Assembly (NCBI RefSeq): GCF_010093535.1
Contig: NW_022985185.1
Coordinates: 1,000,200-1,064,199, forward strand
Reading direction: 5' to 3'
DNA from: Lindgomyces ingoldianus
Taxonomy: Eukaryota > Ascomycota > Dothideomycetes > Pleosporales > Lindgomycetaceae
DNA length: 64,000 nt
A program made the position numbers and the translations under genes. Below, one piece after another: positions 1-11,800 of this stretch. How positions within the stretch are numbered: position 1 is the stretch's first letter; each line of letters opens with the position of its first letter. Under the pieces are notes generated by a model that saw only the letters and a program-made list of their open reading frames with translations, searched no databases and was not told the origin of the DNA.

Positions 1-601
1 TGGGTGCGGAACGTTCAGCTGTCGTTCTGGTCTATCTTCCCTGCGCTCTTCATCGGAGTAATATTCATGGATGGAGAAAAAATTTCCAAGACAGGATTCT
101 TCGCGGGCTACAACTGGATTGTGTGGACGGCGATCACCTTCCAAGCCTGTGGAGGCGTAATCGTTGCAATGGTGATCAACTACGCCGACAACATTGCAAA
201 GAATTTCGCCACAAGCATCAGCATTATCATTAGCTTCCTCGCCAGCGTCATCTTCTTCAATTTCTCAATCACCGCATCTGTAAGTGCTACTAGAAAATAT
301 ATTTGGTACGGCTATTGACAGTAGGCAGTACTTGATTGGCACATGCGTCGTTCTATTTGCGACCTACCTCTACACCAGCCAAGACCGCATCCGACCACCC
401 CCAATCCGAATCGCCGACTATGAAAAGACCACCATCGATGGTAATCCATCGTACTTTGACCTTGAGCGCTCGGGGACTTTAGCTAAGTCCCCGCTTAGAT
501 CTGGCACCCTGAGCACCTCGAGACCCAGTACTCCTACAGTTGACCGTCATCACTTCCGGACGAATTCGGATCGCAAAACATTCCCAAAGCGAGATTCTTA
601 A
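1..601 (+). CDS. UDP-galactose/nucleotide-sugar transporter, C-terminal part (5' end outside window)
   Basis: This is the 3' end of a multispanning Golgi nucleotide-sugar transporter, similar to the Gms1/SLC35A family that imports UDP-galactose for glycan synthesis. Exon 1 (to 279) carries hydrophobic helices, the motif GVIVAMVINYADNIAKNFA and the stretch SISIIISFLASVIFF, which are typical of the last membrane segments of this family. An intron at 280-328 (gtaagt...cag, 49 nt) joins in phase to exon 2 (329-601), which starts YLIGTCVVL and completes the final helix. The tail after it is hydrophilic and rich in Ser, Thr and Arg, and is probably cytosolic. Stop TAA is at 599-601. The gene enters from the left edge, so length and start cannot be judged. 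UDP-galactose as substrate is inferred from family resemblance; another nucleotide sugar is possible. Confidence 0.85.
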
Positions 602-1181
602 GCCGGTTATTGGAGACCGGGCCTATCGAGTAGAGTTTAAATAGGGTTATTGTTCGCAAAAGCGAGTCATTCATATTGGTAGGCGCAGTCAACAACAGGG
701 ATTTGGCTATCGGAAAATCATTGGACGGCTTTCAGGGGTCTGGTGCATTGTCTTTCTCGGTGGGGGCATTCTTTGGGAACGTTTGAAAGGGACGACACAA
801 TGGGTTTGGCGTTATAAGATAATGATAGCATTCAGCGATTATGGTTAAGAGACCGTCGGCAGGTTTTGATAAGCGCACGGGTCCTTGGGTAGGCGGGTGT
901 GTGTATATACTACTTGGAGGGATATGGTGAACGGTGGGCTGCTTCACTGCAGGTCAGGTAGGTAGCAGCTGCCTCACAAGCAGAGGCGCAACAAATTAGA
1001 TACCAGCTTGAACTGTTCGTTGTCCACCGCTCCTTCCCCGTCCAATATATCCATTCAGTTTCGACCTCGCCACCTCACCTCTACCTGATCTCGTCATTGC
1101 GTTTCCGTCTATCTTGATCACCATTTCGTGGGTATCTCTAAGTTTCAATTTCATCAGTCATCTACGATACATGTAGTGACC
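602..1181. other. intergenic region before HFM1
   Basis: No convincing gene is present. The segment holds the 3' flank of the transporter and the promoter and 5' leader of the HFM1 gene. Pyrimidine-rich stretches around 1021-1120 are usual just upstream of fungal start codons. A short open frame on the minus strand (732-947) has no protein-like features. Confidence 0.6.
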
Positions 1182-4100
1182 ATGGGGGACGGCATCTTTG
1201 ACCTCCTCGATGAACTCGAGCACCGAGAAGCGGGTCGGCAGTACAGCCTCCCTCGATCAAAGTACATACTGCCACCTCGTCCACTGCCTTCCCGTGATCG
1301 GTACCGAGCTCCTCGACATACCGAAGAGCCTAAGTCCGTTGGCTTAGAAGGCATGGACGAAGATGGATCAGAAATGCCCTTTGACTCCTTTGGTCAGTTT
1401 ATCAATTTACCACTCGGGGAAGTAGAGCATGCTAATGTGGGGCAGATGAAGCACTGCTCCAGCGACCTTATGAAGACCGTCAGAGGCAGGCTGCACAAGG
1501 TAAAGCGAGACTTTCGCTGGCGTCGAGGGCACCGAGGTACTTAACGACTGTCGGTGCTCCTTCTCCGTCACAAGCTGCATATCATGGCGGAGGAGAGAGC
1601 AGCCAGGCTTATTTTGACGGTAAGTGGCTGGTCAAAGGCCCGGATGTATGAATATTGACCTTCATAGACTTTCGTGTGCAGTCCCAGCCACGGATCAGGA
1701 ATCTACGTAAGTTTACCATTTCTGTGCCTCTAACTTGAGTCTTTGGCTAATAGACCCCAGCGCAATTTGGTTTCAGTGCTACGCAATTGCAGGAGTCCGG
1801 CCCCGATCTGCAGTTCAGAGCATCATCCAGCCCAGCATTTAGGGCCAGTCAGCGACGGGCTGAAGACCACCACGCTGTCGTCCCAAAGCTGTCGAATCGA
1901 TCTACCCTAGACGGAGAAAGTGTCTTGTACACTGAAGCTCAGCACCGTAGGAAGGGCACGCTTCCGTCCTGCCCGAAAGCCTCACAGAAGCTTATTCCGA
2001 ATCAACTTGCTCTGCCACACGCTCCTCCGATGGCCCAAGGTATCCCACTAATCCCACGATCTGAGCTGCCTGACCGTCTTCGCACCGTTTTCCCATTCGA
2101 TTTCTTCAACGCTGTACAGTCCAAGTGCTTTAAGAACGTGTATAAATCCGATGATAACTTTGTCCTTTCTTCCCCGACTGGAAGCGGAAAGACGGCCATT
2201 CTAGAACTTGCAATTTGTCGAGCGATCAGCACAAACGCTACAGGTCAGTACAAGATCGTGTACCAAGCTCCGACCAAGGCTCTCTGTTCCGAGCGACAAC
2301 GGGATTGGCAGAAGAAATTCAACCCTCTCGGGTTACAATGCGCCGAGCTCACTGGTGACAGCGACAACGCCAATCTCCGTGCTGTGCAATCCGCGAACAT
2401 CATTGTTACGACACCAGAAAAGTGGGATAGCATCACTCGCAAATGGAAAGATCATGAGAAACTCATGCAACTCATTAGACTATTCCTGATTGATGAAGTT
2501 CACATTCTCAACGAGGACCGGGGAGCAACATTGGAGACTGTCGTATCTAGAATGAAGACGATTGGGACCGATGTACGCTTTGTGGCACTGTCAGCAACCG
2601 TCCCTAACTTTGAGGATGTGGCAACTTGGCTCGGGAAAAATTCCCAGGAGCCATTCGAACCTGCGAACAACGAGAGGTTCGGTGAAGAATTCAGACCAGT
2701 CAAGTTAAAGAAACATGTCTGTGGCTATCAGAGCAGTGGCAACGAGTTCGTTTTCGAAAAATTCCTGGATGGAAAGCTCCCAGAGGTCATTACTAAATAC
2801 TCAGAGCGGAAGCCCATGATGGTATTTTGCGTCACTCGAAATTCCACAGTGAGCACCGCGAAGATGCTCGCAAATTGGTGGATATCAAGAAGTTCCCAAG
2901 ACCGGCACTGGAAGAAGCCGTCCAAGGCCCTCCATTTTCGCGATAGCGAACTCCGAAACTGTGTAGCATCTGGAGTGGCTTTCCATCACGCAGGGCTAGA
3001 GCCGAATGACAGACAAGGTGTTGAGGAAGGGTTCTTGAAAGGTGACATCAATGTCATTTGCTGTACCTCAACACTCGCAGTAGGCGTCAACTTGCCTTGT
3101 CACTTTGTCATCATCAAGAATACAATGTCCTACACGAATACAGGTCTGAAAGAGTATGCTGACCTGGAAGTTATGCAGATGCTCGGTCGAGCCGGACGGC
3201 CCCAATTTGACAACAGTGCAATCGCAGTCATCATGACTCGTCAGCAAAAGGTTCGTCGTTACGAACTAATGGTGACTGGGCAAGATATATTGGAGAGTTG
3301 TCTCCACTTGAACCTTGTTGACCACTTGAACGCCGAGGTCGGCCTTAGAACCATCCGAGATCTCACTTCTGCGAAAAAGTGGCTTGCGGGCACTTTCCTA
3401 TACGTGCGACTCAAGCAAAACCCCAACTACTATAAGTTGGAGGGGGCCAGAAGCGGACAAGATGTTGACGAGCAATTGGACGATATTTGCAGTCGTGACA
3501 TCACACTCCTCCAGGATACGAGCCTTGTGACGAAGGATCAGCACTTCAAGTGCACCGAGTTTGGGGATGCCATGGCACGGTATTATGTGCAATTTGATAC
3601 AATGAGGGCCTTCCTAGGACTGGAGCCAAAGACTAAAATCTCGGAAATGGTAAGGAAATTCATCCCCCTCTCCCCAAAGAGGGCTGTAGGTGCTGACCCC
3701 TCGCCGGATAGCTCTCTGCAATTGCACAAGCGGCTGAATTCAAAGAGATTCGATTCAGAGCCGGCGAGAAACCATTCTACAAGAGCCTCAACCAGTCTCC
3801 CTCTATACGCTTTCCTATTCCAGTGAATCTTGACGCCCCAGCGCAGAAAGTGTCTTTAATACTCCAATCCGTCCTTGGCGGTGCAGATATGTCCTTTGAA
3901 AATGGGGCCAAGATTAGGTCGCAGTACACGATGGAGATGAGTTTAATTTTCAAGCATGTACATCGGTTGATCCGGTGTATCATTGACTGCCAGATCTGCT
4001 TGGGGGATTCCGTTGCTGTCAGAAACGCTTTAATGTTGGAACGAAGCCTTAGCGGCCGGGCATGGGATGACAGTCCTCTACAGCTGAAGCAGATTGAACA

Positions 4101-6243
4101 AATCGGCGTTGTTGCGGTGAGAAAGCTAGTGAACGCAGGAATCAGGAGCATTGAAGAACTCGAAAATACTGAACCTCACAGAATCGAGATGATATTGGGC
4201 AAGAATCCGCCATTCGGCATGAAACTATTGGACCGATTGAAACCGTTTCCCAAACTTCGAGTCTCAGTTCATGTTCAGCCTACCTCTGTCAGTGTCTGTT
4301 GGTGTCTGTGCAGAGCATTTGCTAACCCTCAAGCAGATTTCGAGAACTCCCGATGGGGTCAAAATTCTGGTTAAAGCAGAGATTGGATTCCTTAACGAAA
4401 ACCCACCATCCAATTTTCAGCAAAAGCCTATTTACGTTTGCTTGTTAGCTGAGACCTCGGATGAACGATTGATTCATTTTGCTCGGATAAGGTAAACTGC
4501 TGTCTTCTGCGCCTTGATCTTTACCTGACACCCGGTAGTGGATTCAAACTTGGGAAGGGACAAGACTTGACGTTCCTAGCGCATTTGACGGGTCCAGACC
4601 AATACATTAATTGCTACGTGATGTGTGATGGCCTTGGTAAGCAATGACTGAGTCTTTCTTTTCTTCTTGCTGATGCATATCTTCCAGCGGGTACGATGCG
4701 AGGAGCAACCGTCAAGCCAAATATCCCAGCATCAAGGTTTACGCGGCCCAGGCCACATGACACGGCCAGCTTATCTAGTGGCCCCGAGCGTCCTACTTCC
4801 AACATGTCTCGACGTCGAATCGAGACCATGATTGGAAGCCGGAGATCGTCCGATGGAAGCGACGAATTCGGACTCGATGGGATTGATGACGACGATTTGG
4901 TCAAGGCGTCCTTCGGAGACCTTGACTTTGATCATATAGAGAATTATGCAAATCCGAATCACGCCCTTACCAGGAAGAACACGACCAATAACACATCTAC
5001 TAAGGGCAAGGGCAAGAGCCTGGAGAAGTCTGTGGAAGAAGATGAATACGAACCAAAGCAACTAGAAAATGGAAAATGGGCATGCAATCATAAGTGCAAA
5101 GACAAAAAGAGCTGTAAACACTATTGTTGTAAGGAGGGTACTGACAAGCCACCGAAGAAGCCCGTGAAAAAGGTCCTAGCTACGAATGGGACATCATCTC
5201 AAGCTGTCCCGAAGAAGAAAGTAGACAAGGTCGACAAGACGCAAACGAGGCTTTATCTTACACCCTCGAAGAGGAAAACCTCGACTCCCATCGAGGTCTT
5301 GGACTTGACGCAACAGGAAAAGAAGAGGAAGCTGGACTACGCCAGAAATGGGCCAATAGACTATCGCAATCTGCATCAGCTTCACCAAAGCGTCCAGAAA
5401 AAGGACTCTCCAGCCTCTATCTCCTCTATCATGCACAAGAAGCCCACTTACTGCTATTCTGCGGGTGAAGGCCACAGTTTGTCCTTCCTAGACAATGACT
5501 CGACCAGACAAGGGACCGCTCAGTCGAGTGACTATGGTGATATCCAGATGGACGACATTTCCACTCATTTCGACACTCCAGAAATCAGACGTGCTGGTAA
5601 AAAACCAAGAACACAACAAGAGGTAGCGGATATTGACAGTCGAATCGAGAAATGTGTTTATGATGTTCCCTCCGATCATCATTTGCATCTTTTCGATGAT
5701 GATGATTCCGCACTTGGAGAAGCGATGGTCAGTTTAAAGGATTGTAAAGATTTTCAAGCAGGCAACAAAGGGGACGAGGAGGACTTAAGTGCGTTGGCGG
5801 AGATATTTGATGTCGAAAACGGCAGAGATCTCGGCTACCAGAACCTGGGTACCAGTGCTGAAACATGTCTCACTCAGTACGCGTCTTTATCCCCGGTCAA
5901 ATCTCCAACAGCGCGGCTAGAGAAGAGTCGATCATCGTTGTTGAACGATACCAGCAGCCCTCAGCCCTCATTTGATGGTTTCAAGTCTGCCAAATCGATG
6001 CTAAAAGGATCAGCACTTGTGGAGTTGAAGCAGGTAAAAGATGGGAAGGGTGTGCCGCGAACGAAGTCTACGAAAACACCAGTCGAGATCGGCCAAGACA
6101 AGAACGAGCATATCGACTCGGTGGGACTGGATGTTGATATCAGCAGCAAGCAGCAGCACAATGACGTTCCTGAGGCTTTCCGAGATCTAGAACCCTGGCT
6201 GTATGCTGAGTTTGGGGATATCGTGGAGATTATTGATGGGTAG
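1182..6243 (+). CDS. HFM1: meiotic ATP-dependent DNA helicase HFM1/Mer3
   Basis: Superfamily 2 Ski2-like helicase that promotes crossover formation in meiosis. By splice signals and phase I place exons at 1182-1392, 1446-1619, 1682-1706, 1777-3649, 3712-4287, 4334-4491, 4539-4636 and 4688-6243, giving 1556 residues. Walker A is SPTGSGKT (about residues 269-276), motif II is DEVH (about 376-379), and motif III is LSATVPN. Later come HHAG, TLAVGVNLP and QMLGRAGRPQFD (motifs IV-VI), followed by a winged-helix/Sec63 region that runs across exons 4-6. The C-terminal exon is mostly disordered and acidic. It contains a compact Cys/His cluster WACNHKCKDKKSCKHYCC near residues 1169-1186, which matches the zinc-binding motif of fungal Mer3. 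The start ATG at 1182 is followed by GDGIFDLLDEL. The exact acceptor of the intron ending at 4333 could instead be 4336. Confidence 0.9.
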
Positions 6244-6617
6244 ATTTCAAGGTTGTGTTTGAAAAGGGTTTAGGGGGGAAGTTCGTGAATGGAAGTGCGG
6301 GTGATCGTGATGGGATGCTTCGAGATTGATGGTGCCATGTGGTACTCAAAGTATATCACGGGATATTCGGTTGTTTCATGCCAGAAACGCGAGAAATGTG
6401 TGGGAATTTCGATCATGATGCTCATTAACGTTTGAAATTAGTTTTTTAATATACTATTTAAAACATCCACTTAGATGTCGACCATTCGGAGTAAATATCA
6501 ACATAGCCTCATACGCATGTGCAACCCAATTCCCTCGACATGAGATTCTACTCCACTTCACACCATACTAATCGTATAACTCGACACTACAGAGCCCAAA
6601 CACCGCTCAACCACCCC
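6244..6617. terminator. convergent 3' flanks of HFM1 and the DUF1295 gene
   Basis: The two genes converge here, so this 374-bp segment should contain both polyadenylation regions. An AT-rich tract at about 6430-6470 is a plausible place. No gene is seen. Confidence 0.4.
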
Positions 6618-7720
6618 TCAAAACTTTGGCAAAAACATCGGCGTATTCTCCTTCCACGCCTTATAATCTTTCCGATCCCCATACCTCTTATCATACTTAT
6701 TCTCACTCAACGGCACCCCACTCACCTTCAACAACAAGAACGTCACAAAACCCGGGCTCGCCGCACACATACTCAACACCACAATCCTGCCCCCAAGACC
6801 ATTCAACCTCAGCCCCACCTGGGCCGAGTTCCGAACAAGTAGACCGCCGGCAGCGACAGCAATACCCGTCCACAAAGTGGACTCACCGAAATAATTCGGA
6901 TGCCGGGACTTCGACCATAATCCCCGGGTTAGAAATTCTTCGCTGTGTTTCTTTTCTTTCTTTTCTTTTGCCCATTGTGACTTTTGGCGGTCGGCGATGA
7001 TCTCGAAAGTTAGGCCAAAGAGGAAGAGCGAGAGACCAAGGATGTCGGTCCAGTATGGTTTTGCAGAGATGGGGACAGGGATACTACTCGTCACGTTCTG
7101 GATGCGGGAGAGGGCGAATGCAGAGCGAGGGAGGGAATTGATGGCGATGACGGGGAGGAGGCAGAGCGAGACCCATGTTGCTTGCGCGAAGAAAGCAGCG
7201 TAGAATTTCACAGCGGAGCCGCGGATGGAGTCGAAGCGGGAGTCGTGGCCATCTGAGGTGATGCGTTGGAAGAGGTATGATCCCACTACGTTCTCATGTT
7301 AGATGTCAGATATCTATCATCGTGCTCAACCATGATAAGATATAGGAAACGGGACAGAAATTGGCCCCTCCTGGCTGACTTACATCTCGTAGCCCATACC
7401 CCAACCGCCACACTCAACACCGCCTGTCGCCACCACCACGCGCCTTGCCCCGGCGCTGGCGGACTCAGATACTCAGCTAGTCCTCCAGCGACATTGCCTG
7501 CGGACCTCGCTCGTAAGTATGGTAGGAAAAGGCTCAAGGCTGTGCAGGACAGATACGTCAAGCTGCCCGAAAGATCGTAAAACCGTTCTGATTTGGCGGC
7601 AATCGAGGGCACGGCCACCGCGGTTTGAATCCCGTATGCAAGCGCGACGGTGGGGACGAGCGTTCGTAGCAGCGGGTTACGGAATGCGGTTGTACGGAGG
7701 ATGGTTTGAAGGAGTGTCAT
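6618..7720 (-). CDS. DUF1295 / steroid-reductase-like integral membrane protein
   Basis: Multispanning membrane protein of the DUF1295 family, related to 3-oxo-5-alpha-steroid 4-dehydrogenase and isoprenylcysteine methyltransferase folds. Exon 1 (7720-7384) carries several hydrophobic segments. A 98-nt intron (7383-7286, gtaagt...tag with a ctaac branch point) joins in phase to exon 2 (7285-6618), giving 334 residues. The junction reads ATRLGSYLFQRI and continues into DGHDSRFDSIR, a family signature. Near the C-terminus RHPNYFGE is the conserved cofactor-side motif, and SENKYDKRYGD precedes the end. The substrate is unknown, and a reductase role is only inferred from the fold. It converges on HFM1. 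Confidence 0.85.
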
Positions 7721-8898
7721 GCTTCAAATTATTGTCGTATAGAGATTCTAGGATAGGTAGGATAGGTAGGATAGGAAGATATTCTGTTGAGTCAGCAATT
7801 GGCAAATTGCAGAAATGCAGTGTTGGTAATGCGTAGATGAGAAGAGTGCTGGGAATCAGCATAGAGATAAATATTCATAATTAAGAACCAGTTGGATGCA
7901 TGACACAATGCCCGGCGGCATTCAAGAACTCACATGCTTGTCGTGTTGTGATGGTGGAGGATCTGGATTTCACCCCGCGATCGATGTCGTCAATGCATCA
8001 TCCGGAATGAGACTAGCATAACAGGGGGGAAGTCGATCGTCGTCAGGGTCGGTCAAATGCTGAATGGACAACCCGACGTCAGTGAAGTGACGTGAAACTA
8101 GCTAAGAAAGGCTGAAAATTCCTCCCTCGTCGACCGAGAGTTCCGTCTTCTCTAATTTGACCCGTAAGTTGCGCTACATGGGGAGATTCACAGTGACATT
8201 GTTTCGCCAGGAGCGAATTCAGGTACCCAACATACTCAAGCATATACATATAGTCACCGGGAATGTAAACCACACCCAAATGCTTCAGTCGCGGGCAGGA
8301 CCAAAGGTTGGTTGCAAAACAGCGATGCGGCTGGACTCTATTGATGAAGTTGTGAGTTTCGCCCTAAGCGGTAAAGCGCTTGCTCAGCTTTGCAATTAAA
8401 GGGAAGCCTGTTTACAAAGTACTTGTATCAATTTAACTGGACCGCACGATGTGGGAAAGGTATCGTCAAGACCGGCGAGAGCCTCACAGATTCAAGTGGC
8501 GCACAGCCACCATAGCTACACAGCCCGTACATTCTACACGGAAAAGAAGATACTGCATGGCAGTATGAAGGTTAGACATAAGGCAGCAAGTCTTGGGACG
8601 TGGAAACTAGGATCGATGTTCGAGCTACTTACGAATTGTGCCAACCTTAAGTAGCAAGCCTTGTTAAATGAACCATGCGCTAAGAACAGAGGTAAGTGCA
8701 CAACAGGAAACCGATTCTGCTTGTCACTGCAAATACTTGAAGATTGAGCGCTTCCAGCCTAGCTAACCCTCCTAACGATGCGCTTACTTCCAACCCATAA
8801 AACGCCAGAGGAACATGCGCGCATGTGCTATGTCCAAGAGTCCCCAAAACATGTATGCAAACAACATACGAATCAAGCAAATCGCTACAGGGCACTGC
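7721..8898. other. intergenic region, no gene seen
   Basis: About 1.2 kb between the start of the DUF1295 gene and the stop of Sec3. It contains a short tandem run of GGATAGGTA units at about 7751-7775, just upstream of the DUF1295 start. The remaining open frames are short and without recognisable features. The Sec3 3' untranslated region should lie in the right part. Confidence 0.5.
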
Positions 8899-11800
8899 CT
8901 ACCGACGGAACGCAGCTGCGACTTCGCCAGGACCCCAGTCCATCTCTACCTCGCCTGTGTATACATCTTGATTAATTCGGGTGGTGCGGTCGTAGATATC
9001 GCTATACTTCTTTTCGCATTCCTTGAGGACCTTGAATACGAGATCGCGGCTGATGCTTGGGTCGTCTGCATCGCCGAAGTGCTTGTCGACTCGTTTCTTG
9101 AGCGCTTCAATGCCCTTCCGTACTTCCTTGGCATCATATGAATTGACTAGTTTACGGAACAGAGATCGGGAGTGCGATGAGCGAGTCGCGATTGATTGCG
9201 GCGTGGTGCCCGGCTGGGCAAGAAGGGTCTCGGTGGATTCAATGAATTCCTGAAGATGTTTAGAACTGTAAAGAGAGAAAGGATAGAATAGAGTAATGTG
9301 CTTACCAGAAGCTTGCCCAAAGGTCTCCGCATCACAGCATCCACATAGAGGTTCATATGTTCCCTCATCTCATCTTCTGCCTTGGCTTTCCATTCTAGTA
9401 ACATGGGGTCGGCACGCGCATCTACTTCCTCCATGTAATGGTTCATGTTCTCAATGAGAAGGATATGGTAGTTCAGGGCCTCCTTATCCTCGGGATCGCC
9501 CTGTCCTTGTGTTGCCATGACAGCGGGAGACTCTTTGGCGATGACCTTTAAGCTCTCAAACATTGCCTTATTGATCTTTTGGTAGGCGTCATCGACCATG
9601 CGCCTAATCTCGAGTTGCTCCTCGTCATCGGCAGCAGGCAACATATTCTCGATGGCGACAGAAAAATGGGGGAATGTTTTCATGAACCCAATCACCCCTT
9701 TCCGCTTCTTGATCTTGACTTTCGTGTCTTCTATTGCACGGATTTGCTCGTCGACAAACCGGATGAAAAGGCCGGTAAGTCGCTCATGAACCTTCTGAAG
9801 CGTACGAGTGAGGAAGTCTTGATTTGAATCCTCAATCTCGAAGAGTTTTTGGTCGACAGCGCAGAGGATGCCAACTCCTTGCAAAGGATCTGCCTTCACG
9901 GCCCATTCAACAAGATTTTGTATCTCAGTAGGCCAGAAAGAGAAGATTTCTTCCATGACTTCCGCCACACGCTTAGCCATGGCTCGATCGGATTCAAACT
10001 GTTTCCGGCTGTAAAGATTTGCACCGCGGCGTTCCTCGGGAGGTGCGGCTTGGACTGCATCAGGGAAATCTACAGCATCGGAAGAAGTAGCGTGGAAGAA
10101 GTCCGTGACAAAATTTTGTTCCGTCAAAAGAACCGGACCGACATCGTCAAGAGCTTTAGAAAACACGTCATAGCCGTATAGCTTGCCGGCTTGAGATTTG
10201 TCGACTTTACCTTCCTTATCTCCAGATGCTGCTCGTAGACCCCGGGCAAGCGTTTGACTTCGTTTCACGGTCAATTTTCTCGCTGCACCAGTTATACTCT
10301 CAGGCTCCTTTTCTTGAGCTGTAAATAGGAGCTCCTGTTCTTCACCCGTCGGCTTCCGTGCAAACCGTTTCCAGGACAAGATATTATCTCGTATTTCGTC
10401 TTGATAGATCTGACCGGCTTGAGTTTGGTACATCTTGATCAATTCATCCCAAGAAGCTCGGTCAATTTCCTTGGCAAAGAGTATGAGAGGACTAAACATC
10501 CATAACTGACTGCGACCGGCATCGTGGGCATCAATATTGGCTCTCGTTGAAGGCATTGCTGTTTGATCGATGTTGGCAAGGATGTCTTTAGTTTGAATGA
10601 AGGCAGCGCCGAAAGTGATCGCCATATGCTGCTTTAACCGGTCGAGGAACATTGCACTTTCGTTGATATACCGATCTTTCTTCTCCTGGAGTGCACGCAT
10701 TGTTGCAAGCTCGCTATTTCCAAAGCCCGAGATGCTGGTGAGCTTGCTCATATCCCCGGCGGCACTCGCTCGACTGGCTTCTGCAAAAGCGGGATCGATG
10801 GTGATCAGGGCTTTGTAAAGAAGTACTAGGGATGACTCAATATCCATCAAATCGTTCACCTTACCTATACGTGCACGTCTCAAAGGTTCTAGTTGGTCAG
10901 CAGTTATAGAAATGGTATCAACTAGTTGCTGGAGCTCAGTTTGCAACAGCTTTTGATTCGCCGTTTGCACTTGTAATCCTTGGCTCTGAGCTTCGATGAA
11001 TGCAACGTCGTCGTTTAAGCTCTGTTGTAGAGGAAAGTCAGTGTCGTGAATTAAGTCGTTGATACAGTTTGCATCGTGGGCCGAGCAAACATGGTCAGGG
11101 TTAACAGACGAAAAAGGAGAACCCACGCTAAGCTCAACATTGTAGAGGGTAAGAAGCCCTTCGAGCTCGTCACACTCTGCAATCGCACGATCCAGCATTT
11201 TCTCCACAGCCTCGACTCGTTCATCTTTTTGTTCCAGATGGTTGAGCCAGCTGCCAGCTTCAACGCGAGCAATCTCTCGCTTGATGTCAGCTTCAAGTGA
11301 CTCAATGTTCTTGCCTGAAAGCTCGCTGCTACCCCAGCCGAATTCAGACAGTAGATTTTCAAACTCCAGTCCACGGCCATCAAGCATCCCTGGATCAATC
11401 CCAAGTCTCGAAATGTTCTTGACCTGCTGGTTGGACCGTCTCTTCTTGCGCCGCACTTCCGCTTCGGCCTCAGCTTTAGCAGCCTTCTTGTCCGAGCTGG
11501 GAGAGCGCGCTGGGGACTTCTGTTCAGTGTCTGCTGGCGGCATGACGGGGGTCGGAGACAATGGGCTCGAGACTGTTACGGAAGGGACCACTTCTGTATC
11601 AATCTTGGGCCGCTCTTTTGACGACCGATCTGGTCCGGGCTTATTGTCTTGTTCCAGTTTCTTTTCCATCTCTTCCTTGGGGGTCGGACGCTGTGGAACA
11701 AATACCCCGCTGATACCATCCGGTTCATCTGATGTTTTCGTCTCCTTGGCAAATAATTTCTCAGCAGCGCCACCTGCACGGGGCTTGAATGCACCAAGGG

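Noticed and set aside
1128..1544. HFM1 first exon taken as a free-standing 138-codon gene
   Set aside because: Splice donor at 1393 and acceptor at 1445 connect it in phase to the helicase; the unspliced end has no family match.
7751..7775. GGATAGGTA tandem run considered as a functional repeat array
   Set aside because: Only about three imperfect units; a simple microsatellite in a promoter.
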